Shown here: positions 52,217-60,301 of the stretch, in pieces | How positions within the stretch are numbered: the first letter of the stretch is position 1 | Layout: every line of letters starts with the position of its first letter | Assembly (NCBI GenBank): GCA_011390515.1 | Contig: JAABSJ010000005.1 | Coordinates: 1-64,000 of the forward strand | Direction of reading: 5' to 3' | Length of the DNA: 64,000 nucleotides | Source of the DNA: Oscillatoria sp. | GTDB taxonomy: Bacteria; Cyanobacteriota; Cyanobacteriia; Cyanobacteriales; Laspinemataceae | Notes under the pieces: generated by a model | Database searches by the model: none | The model's input: the letters and a program-made list of their open reading frames with translations, nothing else | Told to the model about the DNA's origin: nothing | Position numbers and translations under genes: made by a program

Positions 52217-52297
52217 GTCCTCGCTGGTCACTCATGAGGCCAAAAAAATCAATCGGCATCAAACCAGTCCATAAGTCATACAGGGCTAGGATTCTCC

Positions 52298-52311
52298 CCT
52301 TGACAGGGCTA
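52298..52311. repeat. isolated right end of MITE family A
   Basis: CCTTGACAGGGCTA, the exact family A terminus, with another CAGGGCTAGG 10-20 bases upstream. It abuts the left end of a family B element at the shared TA. No matching left end was found, so it is a fragment. Confidence 0.6.
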
Positions 52312-52507
52312 TAGCATTCCTAAATGATTTGTACCTCACCCGATGTCCCCTCTCCCCCTGAGCTAAGCCTGTCCTGAGCGAAGCATGTCCTGAGCTACGT
52401 CGAAGGGCCGAAGCCTGTCCTGAGCTACGTCGAAGGGGGTCGAAGGGCTGGGCCGCCGACGGTTGGGGGCCGCCGACGTCTTCCACAACTGATTTAGGAT
52501 TGCTATA
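52310..52507. mobile_element. MITE-like element family B, copy 2 (198 bp)
   Basis: Left TATAGCATTCCTAAATGATTT and right ACTGATTTAGGATTGCTATA are nearly perfect inverted termini. The interior starts with CCTCACCC and ends GTCTTCCACAACTG as in the other copies. It contains an unrelated-looking middle with three related units of the AAGCCTGTCCTGAGCTACGTCGAAGGG type, a known sort of short intergenic repeat. The ends suggest insertion at TA. Confidence 0.8.
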
Positions 52508-52536
52508 TTAGATTTAACGCTTAGGTCACGTTAATT

Positions 52537-54402
52537 ATGGACTCCAATCATTCCGGTGATTATGTTGCTAAAATTTTAGTGGTTGATGATATGCCAGATA
52601 ACTTGCACGTTTTGTCAGCAATTTTATCCGACCAAGGATACCAGGTGGGCAAAGCTTTGAATGGAGAAGTCGCGCTCAGGGCCTCCAAACAACTAGAACC
52701 AGACTTGATTTTGCTTGATATTAATATGCCTCAAATGAATGGGTATGAAGTCTGCAAGCATTTAAAATCTAATCCTGAAACCTGCGATATTCCCGTTATT
52801 TTTATCAGTGCTTTAGATGATGTTCTCGATAAAGTAAAGGCATTTGAAATAGGGGGATTAGATTATATTACGAAGCCTTTTCAGTCCGCTGAGGTTCTCT
52901 TGCGGGTTAAAAATCAGTTAAATTTGAGGTTTATCCAGCTTAAAATTCAAGAGCAAAATATAACTTTAGCTACGGAAATTCAGGAACATAAAAAAGCCAA
53001 AACTGCTTTAGAATTTAGTGAAGCCCAAAATCTCGCCCTCCTCAATGCCATTCCCGATCTAATGCTGCGGTTAAGTGCGGATGGAACTTTGTTGGATTAT
53101 CGGATTTCTCCCCCCATTATTCATGAGACCCCGGGGGGAGAAACCGCCGAACCCGAAGGGTCATATTTAGCGGTTAAGGGAAGATGGAACCGGCATTTTC
53201 ATCAATGTGCAATTCGGGATTCCGTGAGCCTAGAACGAGATTGGATGGGAAAAAATTTGGCGGAGATTTGGACCGACGATTTGGCCTTTTGGATGATGCA
53301 TTATGTCAATGAAGTCCTGTTGACTTCCGATATTAAAATTGGGGAGTTCGTGCAGCAGGTCGAGGGCAAGTGGCAGGGGTATGAAGCACGGTTTGTCAAA
53401 AGTGGCTCGAATGAAGTGCTGGCGATCGTCCGGGATATTTCGGAACGGAAGCAAGCGGAAGCCCTGCGCCTGCAAAATGAAGCGTTGTTGCGATCGCAAA
53501 AGCAGCAAATCGAACAGGCTCTCCAGAACCTCAAACAAGCCCAAGCGCAACTGGTGCAAAATGAAAAAATGGTCTCCCTGGGTCATCTCGTGGCTGGGAT
53601 TGCTCATGAAATTAATAACCCGGTCAACTTTATTTATGGCAACATTCCTTGTATCAGCCAATATGTATCAGAAATCCTGGAACTGATGCATCTTTATGAG
53701 AAAAATTATGAGAAACTCCCGGCGATTCAAGACTGGATGGATAAAATTGATGTAGAGTTTGTTCAAAATGACTTGAATCATATCCTCAAGTCCATGCGAC
53801 ATGGAACCGAGCGAATTCGCGAACTGGTGATTTCTTTGCGTAACTTCTCCCGATTAGATGAGGCACAGATGAAGCCGGTGGATATTCATGAGGGAATTGA
53901 CAGTACCTTGTTGCTGTTAAAACACCGCCTGGAACCGGAAGAACATCTTCCCGGAATTGAGGTGCTTAAAACTTATGGGAATCTGCCGAAAGTGACCTGT
54001 TATGCCAGTCAAATGAACCAAGTGTTGATGCACCTGCTGAATAATGCGATCGATGCTTTAAAAGAGGTCGGGATGCAGTGTTCTGAAACCCCTGCCTCCC
54101 TTCAAACCTCAACCCTGCCGATGCTGCGGATTCAGATTACCACGGAGCAAATGGAGGATGAGGCGATCGCCATTCGGATTGCGGACAATGGTCCAGGAAT
54201 TCCGGAGTCCTTACAACCTCAGTTATTTGACCCATTTTTCACCACAAAACCCGTCGGCAGTGGCACGGGATTGGGTCTATCCATTAGCTATCAAGTGGTG
54301 GTAAATCAACATAAAGGACTGTTACTTTGCTATTCCTCACCGGGAAAAGGCGCAGAATTTGTGATGCAGATTCCGATTCATCAACTCCCTAGAGAGTCCT
54401 GA
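52537..54402 (+). CDS. response-regulator/PAS/histidine kinase hybrid
   Basis: A 621-residue hybrid with an N-terminal receiver (about 10-130): DD at 17-18, phospho-acceptor D61 in LLDINMPQMNG and K113 in ITKPF. A PAS domain (about 155-302) ends VRDISERKQAEA, followed by a coiled coil (about 303-345). The HisKA-like domain has H357 in GIAHEINNPVNF, and HATPase_c (about 460-615) has NQVLMHLLNNAIDAL, DNGPGIPE and GSGTGLGLSIS. The HEINNP box and receiver-first order mark it as a kinase often controlled by an upstream phosphorelay. Output partner unknown. It is monocistronic, bracketed by repeat elements. Confidence 0.94.
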   Translation: MDSNHSGDYVAKILVVDDMPDNLHVLSAILSDQGYQVGKALNGEVALRASKQLEPDLILLDINMPQMNGYEVCKHLKSNPETCDIPVIFISALDDVLDKVKAFEIGGLDYITKPFQSAEVLLRVKNQLNLRFIQLKIQEQNITLATEIQEHKKAKTALEFSEAQNLALLNAIPDLMLRLSADGTLLDYRISPPIIHETPGGETAEPEGSYLAVKGRWNRHFHQCAIRDSVSLERDWMGKNLAEIWTDDLAFWMMHYVNEVLLTSDIKIGEFVQQVEGKWQGYEARFVKSGSNEVLAIVRDISERKQAEALRLQNEALLRSQKQQIEQALQNLKQAQAQLVQNEKMVSLGHLVAGIAHEINNPVNFIYGNIPCISQYVSEILELMHLYEKNYEKLPAIQDWMDKIDVEFVQNDLNHILKSMRHGTERIRELVISLRNFSRLDEAQMKPVDIHEGIDSTLLLLKHRLEPEEHLPGIEVLKTYGNLPKVTCYASQMNQVLMHLLNNAIDALKEVGMQCSETPASLQTSTLPMLRIQITTEQMEDEAIAIRIADNGPGIPESLQPQLFDPFFTTKPVGSGTGLGLSISYQVVVNQHKGLLLCYSSPGKGAEFVMQIPIHQLPRES

Positions 54403-54516
54403 CGGGATGTCATCCTCAGATTGGGGAGAAAATCCGGTGGGTTAGCGCTTTGCAGAAACCCGAGGGTTTTGACAACCGGATTCTGGATGAGACCCCTGGG
54501 TGAGGGGAGGGGAATA

Positions 54517-54638
54517 ATACGGAATCCGGTTGCTCAAGGTCTGTAAAAACCCGCACCCTAAAGGGTGGGGTTACACGGACGAAGCCCGCCTGCGCGGGCT
54601 CAAAGCGAAAACCGACTTTTAACAACCGGATTTGGTAT
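54517..54638. mobile_element. 122-bp MITE-like element (family D, copy 2)
   Basis: It runs from ATACGGAATCCGGTTG to CAACCGGATTTGGTAT and is the reverse complement, with few changes, of the copy at 17945-18066. It has the same length and the same two internal stems (CGCACCCTAAAGGGTGGGG and AGCCCGCCTGCGCGGGCT). The flanks are GGGGAATA and AAACCGTG, with no clear target duplication. Confidence 0.8.
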
Positions 54639-54644
54639 AAACCG

Positions 54645-54678
54645 TGAAAACGAAAGACGCCCCTAAACGGAGCGTCTT
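54645..54678 (-). terminator. terminator-like hairpin downstream of comFB
   Basis: On the minus strand AAGACGC pairs with GCGTCTT around an 11-base loop, followed by TCGTTTTC. It lies about 120 bases after the comFB stop codon. Confidence 0.55.
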
Positions 54679-54795
54679 GATTGCCAGATTAAAACAGTTC
54701 CCCTCCCGGGGTAAATTTTGGCAACCCCAACCCAAGAAAAACAGTCTAACCGAATCCGAACAGAGCGCATGGAGTGCGGTGGGATTCGGTTCCTG

Positions 54796-55344
54796 TTAAG
54801 TAGGGGTATTGGGTTGAGATTCAAAGATAGTCGCGTAGGACTGAAGGATGCTGTTAACTTGAGTGAGCATTTCTTTGCCCGAACTTTTACCCAAGGCGAC
54901 TCTCCCGGGGAATTCTGGGCGGTCCAGATACCGGGCGATCGCCTCCTCGACTTGTTTGGAGATGAGCTCTTGCAGTTCATCCTTGGCTCGAACCCGTTGA
55001 TAGTTTGCGCCTTCCTCCGTGGTGGCATAAAGGGGAGGAAGTCGGTTGAGTGCATAAGCGGCAATATCGCCCACATCCAGAGTCCGATCGCTTGTTGCCT
55101 CAATTTCGGCAACCCGGGCGATCGCCTCCGAGAGCACCAACTCTTCCATGACATTAATAAACTGCTTCCGTGGTAAAACCACCACTTCTCCAGTTAACAG
55201 CGACCCCATCAGGCGATCCAAAGCCATGTACTCTTCAATAGACAGTTCTGAGGCGGTGTTACAAATTCTGCCCACCTCAGCTTCCATTGCTGGCGTTAGA
55301 TAACCATCTTGTAGTGCCTGTTCTACGATTTTTTCTATACTCAT
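54796..55344 (-). CDS. comFB: ComFB-family protein
   Basis: A 182-residue cytoplasmic protein starting MSIEKIVEQALQDGYLTPAMEAEV, with the ComFB domain about 55-135: RKQFINVMEELVLSEAI, LDVGDIAAYALNRLPPLYATTEEG and DELQELISKQVEEAIARYL. The family is named from Bacillus late competence; to my knowledge cyanobacterial members have been shown to bind cyclic dinucleotides and affect type IV pilus-dependent motility and DNA uptake. The N-terminal 50-residue helical extension is a usual cyanobacterial feature. GAGG precedes the ATG. It is monocistronic. The hfq gene, also linked to pilus function in cyanobacteria, lies 4 kb away. Confidence 0.9.
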   Translation of the reverse strand: MSIEKIVEQALQDGYLTPAMEAEVGRICNTASELSIEEYMALDRLMGSLLTGEVVVLPRKQFINVMEELVLSEAIARVAEIEATSDRTLDVGDIAAYALNRLPPLYATTEEGANYQRVRAKDELQELISKQVEEAIARYLDRPEFPGRVALGKSSGKEMLTQVNSILQSYATIFESQPNTPT

Positions 55345-55547
55345 ACTGCCTCGTTCTGCTCCACGGCACTTTTTTCAGTTGATCCAAGAGTTTCAAGGGG
55401 CGATCGCCTCATAGACAACTCTGCGATCGCCAGGACAACCCTGCACAGATCTTGCCCTACAATCCGCCCCAACCTAGCTCTACCTCCAGACAACTCCAGG
55501 ATATCCCTAGTCAGGGCGGCTTGACTGTACTCAATGCCTAATCAGAG

Positions 55548-56495
55548 TTATTCTACTCCCTCATATCGCCAGGGCACCGGATCGATGGATTGTCCATGAA
55601 CGTATAATCCCCAGTGTAGGTGAGGTCCGGTCGAAGCGCCGGTTGTCCCAACTGCACCAATGACTTGACCCGCCTGCACCATATCGCCTTCCTGGACATC
55701 AATCCGACTCAGATGCAAATAAAGGGAAGTCACACCCTGACCATGATCGATCCCCACCGTGTCTCCATGAATTTCAAACCCTTGCGATTCCCGTCCCACC
55801 AAAGCGATTCGACCGGCAGCAGGAGCCACCACCGGAGAACCCTGGGGTCCGGCATAGTCTACACCGCGATGGTAATAGTTATTGGCAAAGACCCCATTGT
55901 AATACCGACGGACCCCGTAAATTGTGGTAATCGGTCCGTGATTGGGGCGTAAAAACGCCCCATTCCAGAATTTCTCGGGAGTCACCAGTTTTTTAAATTC
56001 ATCTACGCGATCAAATTCCAAATCGGTCCCTTCGAGATCATCTTTACCCGGGGGTAGCCAAATCGATTGAGTCAGAAACTGGCGATCGCGCACCCACACG
56101 GCAATATTGCGGGTTTGAGCATCCCCTTCCACCCGAATCTCCCATCGTCCCGCTTCACTTAAAGGCGTCGTGGGGATCATCGCCCGATACCGATTGCCCC
56201 CAATGGGAAAAGCGGGAACGGGACCATCGGGAGACATCACCGTGGGCGTCGCTGAATCTGAGGCGTCAGTGGAAATCACCACGGAGAGGGTATCCCCCAG
56301 TTGCGGATTCTCAGGTTTCACCTGGACTTGTAACGCTTGCACCGAGTTGGCAAAAGCTAAGAGTACCGAAACCGTCAATCCGATCACCGGGGCCGTTTTG
56401 GTTTTGACCTGTTGTTTCAGCCAGGGATTAGCCCCTTTTAACAGCCAACCCAGCATCCCTGGGGCGATCGGATTTGAGCTATGCAGGTGAGTCAT
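55548..56495 (-). CDS. M23-family metallopeptidase (LytM-like)
   Basis: A 315-residue envelope protein. A basic N-terminus and a hydrophobic segment (about 35-54, TAPVIGLTVSVLLAFANSVQA) form a signal peptide or anchor. A beta-sandwich domain (about 58-135, DTLSVVISTDASD) follows, and the peptidase M23 domain is about 185-310. The zinc ligands are visible: H and D in YYHRGVDYAG, and HxH in GPHLHWGLY, with the third region SLYLHLSRI. Because all metal ligands are present, it is probably an active peptidoglycan endopeptidase involved in cell division or wall turnover. It stands between comFB and a large repeat cluster. Confidence 0.93.
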   Translation of the reverse strand: MTHLHSSNPIAPGMLGWLLKGANPWLKQQVKTKTAPVIGLTVSVLLAFANSVQALQVQVKPENPQLGDTLSVVISTDASDSATPTVMSPDGPVPAFPIGGNRYRAMIPTTPLSEAGRWEIRVEGDAQTRNIAVWVRDRQFLTQSIWLPPGKDDLEGTDLEFDRVDEFKKLVTPEKFWNGAFLRPNHGPITTIYGVRRYYNGVFANNYYHRGVDYAGPQGSPVVAPAAGRIALVGRESQGFEIHGDTVGIDHGQGVTSLYLHLSRIDVQEGDMVQAGQVIGAVGTTGASTGPHLHWGLYVHGQSIDPVPWRYEGVE

Positions 56496-56689
56496 GATTC
56501 TTCTATTCGTCTGTTTTAATCGGGCTAGATAGACTTACGGGCGATCGCGTTAAGTTCCACATTTTATCACGCCGTTTTTGGGGAGATGGGGGAGAAGTTC
56601 GTAGTAACGCCTTCAGGCGTTCTCTTAGTTCGTAGTAACGACTTCAGTCGTTCTCTTAGTTCGTAGTAACGACTTCAGTCGTTCTCTTA

Positions 56690-56995
56690 GGGAACTCCCA
56701 AAAATAAAACCCGCAAAACGTTCGTAGTAACCCCTTCAGGGGTTTCTTTAAACTGAGATCTTGCACCATTCTCAACACCGGCGGGGGATAAATCCCCCGC
56801 CTCATAGCTAAAGTCGGTTAAAAACCGACTGCAAGTCTGATACAGTGGTGTTTTCAGTCGGTTTCAACCGACTTTAGCTGTTAGGCGGGGGTTTGAACCC
56901 CCGCCGGGTGTTGCAACAGGTGCAAGATCTCAGTTTAAAGATGACTCCTGAAGGAGTCACTACGAACGTTGGGATGATTTATATTTTGCAATCCC
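56690..56995. mobile_element. MITE-like element family C, copy 2 (306 bp, CTTA duplication)
   Basis: It starts GGGAACTCCCAAAAATAAAAC and ends TTTATATTTTGCAATCCC; the inverted termini extend about 37 bases into a shared AACGTTCGTAG. CTTA flanks both sides (56686-56689 and 56996-56999). Removing the element plus one CTTA rebuilds GTTCTCTTAGTTCGTAG, which is exactly the junction between neighbouring intact repeat units at 56620-56635. This is strong evidence of insertion. Confidence 0.85.
56747..56939. repeat. 193-bp hairpin element (family E, copy 1)
   Basis: Outer arms TTTAAACTGAGATC and GATCTCAGTTTAAA are perfect inverse complements. Inside are CGGCGGGGGATAAATCCCCCGCC, AAAGTCGGTTAAAAACCGACT, a centre with GATACAGTGGTG, AGTCGGTTTCAACCGACTTT and GGCGGGGGTTTGAACCCCCGCC. 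It is nested inside the family C element. Confidence 0.88.
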
Positions 56996-57168
56996 CTTAG
57001 TTCGTAGTAACGACTTCAGTCGTTTCCCCCATCATCCCTCATGCTTCCCCATCCTCCCCATCTCCCCCATCTCTCCCATCTCCCCCATCTCCCTCATGCT
57101 TCCCCACAAAAATCGTTATGCTGAATTGTTATAACCTGTAACATTTCTCTCATTTTTGACAAACACCC

Positions 57169-59508
57169 GTGCAAGAAGACTTTAGACTCATCCTTGACTT
57201 AGTAACGATGCTGGCCGCTGCTGCTAGTGGTGGTTTATTCGCGTCCCTCCTCGGTCAACCGGCTATTCTGGGCTATTTACTCGGGGGAATTATCGTCGGT
57301 CCTGCCGGTTTGGGATGGATCAAAGAACTGATTCAAGTCGAAACCCTGGCTCAATTTGGCGTCGCCTTACTGTTATTTGCCCTAGGAGTTGAGTTTTCCT
57401 TTGCAGAACTTAAAAAAGTCAAAGGGATTAGTCTCGGCGGTGGCACCCTCCAGATTGTCCTCACCATCGCCGTGACGACCTTCGTTTCTCTGGTGATGGG
57501 GTGGTGTACCTCTTGGTCTCAGGGCGTCTTCTTAGGGGCCATTCTCTCCCTCTCCTCCACCGCAGTGGTCCTGAAATGTTTGATGGAACGCAATGAACTC
57601 CCCACCTTACATGGTCAGGTGATGCTGGGGATTTTGGTGGTGCAAGATTTAGCCTTGGGATTCATGTTAGCGGTGTTACCGGCCCTAAACGAACCCCCGG
57701 AGGCGATCGGGATTGCGGTGATTTCTGCGGTGGTGCGAATTGGCCTGTTTGCCGTGGCAGCAGTAGCGGTGGGGTTATTCCTCGTTCCCCAGTTGCTGAG
57801 GTTTCTGGCTAAAACGGAGAGTCAAGAACTGTTTTTACTCGGGGTGATTGCCTTATGTTTGGGAATTGCCTTAGTCACCTACTACCTGGGTTTTTCCATT
57901 GAAATGGGGGCCTTCGTCGCCGGGTTGATGATTTCTGAGGTGGAATATGCGGACCAAACCCTGACTTATGTCGAACCCCTGCGAGATATTTTGGCGGCCC
58001 TGTTTTTTGTGTCTGTGGGAATGCTGATTGACCCGGTGTTTCTCTGGCAGAATCTGGAACTGATTCTGGGGTTAGTCTGTTTGGTGTTTGTGGGCAAATT
58101 TTTAATTATCACCCCGATTGTGACCAGCTTTGGCTATCCCTTGAGAACGGCCTTGATTGTGGGGTTGGGACTGGCGCAAATTGGGGAATTTTCCTTTGTG
58201 TTGACGGCCCAGGGACTGGCGACGGGGTTGGTGTCTCGTCCGGTGTATCTGTTGATTTTAGGCACGACGGCGGTGACTCTGGTGGTGACGCCATTTGTGT
58301 TGCGACTGGTGCCGAAATTGCTGGATTGGGCTGAGAATCAGGGGGGGTTGGCTCGATTTTTTGAGGATACCAGTGGACCGAGGGCCGCTTCAGAGGAGAG
58401 TCCTTTGCCCGATCGCGTGGTGGTTTGTGGGTATGGACGGGTGGGTAAAAAAGTGGTCCAACTGCTGCAAGCGCATAACTATCCGTTGGTGGTGATTGAT
58501 AGTTCTGAACGGGCGATCGGGCAACTGCGGGCGGCAGGGATTCCCTATATTTATGGGAATGCGGCATCGTTGCACGTTTTGGAAGCTGCGGGAGTGGATC
58601 AGGCGAAGGCCGTGGCGGTGGCCCTGCCGGACCCGATGAGTACAAGGTTGTGTTTGAAGCGATCGCTGGAGTTATCCCCAGAATTAGATGTGGTGGTCCA
58701 GGCGAACCAAGAAAAGGAGATTGAACTCCTCTATCAATTGGGGGCCTCGGAGGTGGTGCAATCGGAATTTGAGGTGAGTTTAGAACTGGCGACTCATTTG
58801 TTACTGGGGGTGGGGTTGCCGTTGCCGGGGATTCGCCGAGAAATTGAACAAATTCGCAGTCATCACTATTTAGAATTGCGTCCAGCGCGATCGCCCGAGG
58901 AAGTCTCCCGGGAGTTACAGGTGGCGGCATTGGATATGAACAGCAAATGGTATCCCCTCCCGGAGGGGTCTCCGTTGGCGGGGATGACGTTAGAACAAAC
59001 GGATCTGCGCCGACTCAGTGGGGTGAGTTTGATGGCGATTCGGCGCGCCAATGGGGAAGAAATCGACTATCCCACAGCGGATACAGCCTTGGTGACGGGG
59101 GATAAACTCTTGGTGGTGGGACAAGGGGAAGAACTGACTACGTTTGACCAGTTAGCCCGAGGAGAGGTGGCGATTCCCCAAGAAAATCGCTCCTGTCAAT
59201 GGCTGATGGTCCCAGAACAGAGTCCGATCAGCGATAAAACCTTGGCGCAACTGGATTTGCGGGCGGAGTATGAGGTCCAGGTGCAAGCGATTCGCCGGGA
59301 AGGGCAGTTTATTCGCTTTCCTCATGGGGGGACTCAGGTGCAAGGGGGCGATCGCCTGCTGCTGTGCGGCAGTCTCCTCTCCCTAAAACGGATTCAAATG
59401 TGGTTGGCCCCTAATCCGGGCCAATCTTCTGTACCGATCACGGTTGCCCTGAGCAAAGCTCACCAAAGTGAACCCCTGAAGGAGGGGTTACCCAGCGATC
59501 GGGGCTAA
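57169..59508 (+). CDS. Kef-type monovalent cation/proton antiporter with TrkA domains
   Basis: A 779-residue CPA2 antiporter. Residues about 8-380 contain roughly 12 transmembrane segments, with GQPAILGYLLGGIIVGPAGLGW and LLLFALGVEFSF as family motifs. A TrkA-N/RCK domain (about 415-535) has the NAD-binding motif VVCGYGRVGKKV and VVIDSSERAI. Two TrkA-C domains follow (about 600-680 and about 690-765, each ending with GDKLLVVGQ or GDRLLLCGS). RCK and TrkA-C domains gate transport by nucleotide or cyclic di-AMP-type ligands in related proteins. It starts at GTG after CAAACACCC; no ATG is available near the conserved beginning. It is monocistronic. Confidence 0.94.
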   Translation: MQEDFRLILDLVTMLAAAASGGLFASLLGQPAILGYLLGGIIVGPAGLGWIKELIQVETLAQFGVALLLFALGVEFSFAELKKVKGISLGGGTLQIVLTIAVTTFVSLVMGWCTSWSQGVFLGAILSLSSTAVVLKCLMERNELPTLHGQVMLGILVVQDLALGFMLAVLPALNEPPEAIGIAVISAVVRIGLFAVAAVAVGLFLVPQLLRFLAKTESQELFLLGVIALCLGIALVTYYLGFSIEMGAFVAGLMISEVEYADQTLTYVEPLRDILAALFFVSVGMLIDPVFLWQNLELILGLVCLVFVGKFLIITPIVTSFGYPLRTALIVGLGLAQIGEFSFVLTAQGLATGLVSRPVYLLILGTTAVTLVVTPFVLRLVPKLLDWAENQGGLARFFEDTSGPRAASEESPLPDRVVVCGYGRVGKKVVQLLQAHNYPLVVIDSSERAIGQLRAAGIPYIYGNAASLHVLEAAGVDQAKAVAVALPDPMSTRLCLKRSLELSPELDVVVQANQEKEIELLYQLGASEVVQSEFEVSLELATHLLLGVGLPLPGIRREIEQIRSHHYLELRPARSPEEVSRELQVAALDMNSKWYPLPEGSPLAGMTLEQTDLRRLSGVSLMAIRRANGEEIDYPTADTALVTGDKLLVVGQGEELTTFDQLARGEVAIPQENRSCQWLMVPEQSPISDKTLAQLDLRAEYEVQVQAIRREGQFIRFPHGGTQVQGGDRLLLCGSLLSLKRIQMWLAPNPGQSSVPITVALSKAHQSEPLKEGLPSDRG

Positions 59509-59542
59509 GGGGGTCCGGTTGTGATCGGTCTATTTTCTGGAT

Positions 59543-59627
59543 TAGCCCGCGCCCGCTGGCTTTGTTCCTGTAGCCCCACCCTTTAGTGCGCGGGTTTTAA
59601 CAGGTCTTTGACAATCGAATTTGGTAT
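59543..59627. repeat. family D fragment (copy 3)
   Basis: AGCCCGCGCCCGCTGGCT, GTAGCCCCACCCTTTAGTGCGCGGG, TTTTAACAGGTCTTTGACAATCG and terminal AATTTGGTAT. One terminal arm is missing, and point changes are more numerous than in copies 1 and 2. Confidence 0.65.
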
Positions 59628-59672
59628 AAAGGGGGTCCGGTTTGGGCCAAATCAGGCCAGACCGGACAAGGG

Positions 59673-59885
59673 TCAAGATTTGGGTTTCAGATAAACAATG
59701 GAATGACGCCAGACGATGGTTTGTTTATCGTAGTGATCCAGGATAGAAATGCAGTGTTTATCTTGCCAGAAAATTTTACCGGCTAACAAATCTCCGGTAA
59801 CCAGTTTAAGTTCTACCTCGTGTTTGTCTTTAATAAAATTTTGAACTTGGCGAATGCTAGGTAAGTTAGTATCGAAGTCAGACAT
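59673..59885 (-). CDS. hfq: Hfq RNA-binding protein, cyanobacterial type
   Basis: A 70-residue Sm-fold protein, expected to form a hexamer. The Sm1 region VELKLVTGDLLAGKIFWQDKHCISI and Sm2 region KQTIVWRHSIVYLKPK match the divergent cyanobacterial Hfq, which lacks the usual YKHA motif. In Synechocystis the homologue is needed for type IV pilus motility and transformation rather than general sRNA annealing. The beginning MSDFDTNLPSIRQVQNFI is typical. GAGACC lies about nine bases before the ATG. The gene is encoded opposite to dapF, with a 416-base region between them. Confidence 0.92.
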   Translation of the reverse strand: MSDFDTNLPSIRQVQNFIKDKHEVELKLVTGDLLAGKIFWQDKHCISILDHYDKQTIVWRHSIVYLKPKS

Positions 59886-60301
59886 GATTGGGTCTCAACG
59901 AGAGAAAATTGGGCATGAAAATCAAAGCACATCGGACAAAATTCAGGCAGGCTGGTTATTTTGCCTCGATGTTCACAGGAGCAACCGGCTTTATAACTCA
60001 TGTTAACCCGTGATGGAATCAACTCAGGTCCGGTCAGGATTCACAGCCGCAGGACTTACGCAATCTTTAACACTCAACCCTAAATGTAGAGGCGATTCTC
60101 GAATCGCCTCTACATTTAGAGGGAATTCTCAAAATCTGCGTCAGTCCTGACCCGGAATAGCCTGCTTCATGTGAGGCAGCAAGACGGCGATCGGGCTTTT
60201 ACCGTGGGATCAAGATTTCGGTCCCAAAAGTGGGAACTATAACATCGGGTATTATCAAATAAAACCAGGACAAGAACCCGAACTTTTCGCGAGTACAAGC
60301 T
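59886..60301. other. divergent region between hfq and dapF
   Basis: It contains an imperfect 40-bp palindrome (60080-60119) and the two promoters. A minus-strand frame from about 60001 reads MSYKAGCSCEH and FCPMCFDF and runs into hfq out of frame; its status is discussed elsewhere. Nothing else is recognised. Confidence 0.5.
60080..60119. repeat. 40-bp palindrome, second copy
   Basis: CTAAATGTAGAGGCGATTC, TC, GAATCGCCTCTACATTTAG. Identical to the palindrome at 23643-23682 except for one base at the centre. Confidence 0.9.

Larger units (their letters stand above)
54403..54795. other. intergenic region with family D element and terminator
   Basis: Between convergent genes. It contains a TTGACAACCGGATTC stretch (54468-54482) resembling another family D end, then the complete family D copy at 54517-54638 and a terminator-like hairpin at 54645-54678. 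About 110 bases from 54680 have no identified feature. Confidence 0.6.
56595..57025. repeat. second GTAGTAACGACTTCAGTCGTT cluster with nested elements
   Basis: Three tandem units of about 33 bases (GTTCGTAGTAACGNCTTCAGNCGTTCTCTTA) occupy 56596-56689. They are interrupted by a family C element (56690-56995) that itself contains a family E hairpin (56747-56939) and related units ACCCCTTCAGGGGTT and GACTCCTGAAGGAGTC. The array resumes at 57000-57025. Immediately after comes CATCTCCCCCATCTCTCCCAT-type low-complexity sequence (57030-57105). Confidence 0.9.

Noticed and set aside
58109-58930. 273-codon antisense frame rich in proline within the Kef-type antiporter gene
   Set aside because: Shadow of the coding strand; Pro-rich composition comes from reverse complement of Gly codons.
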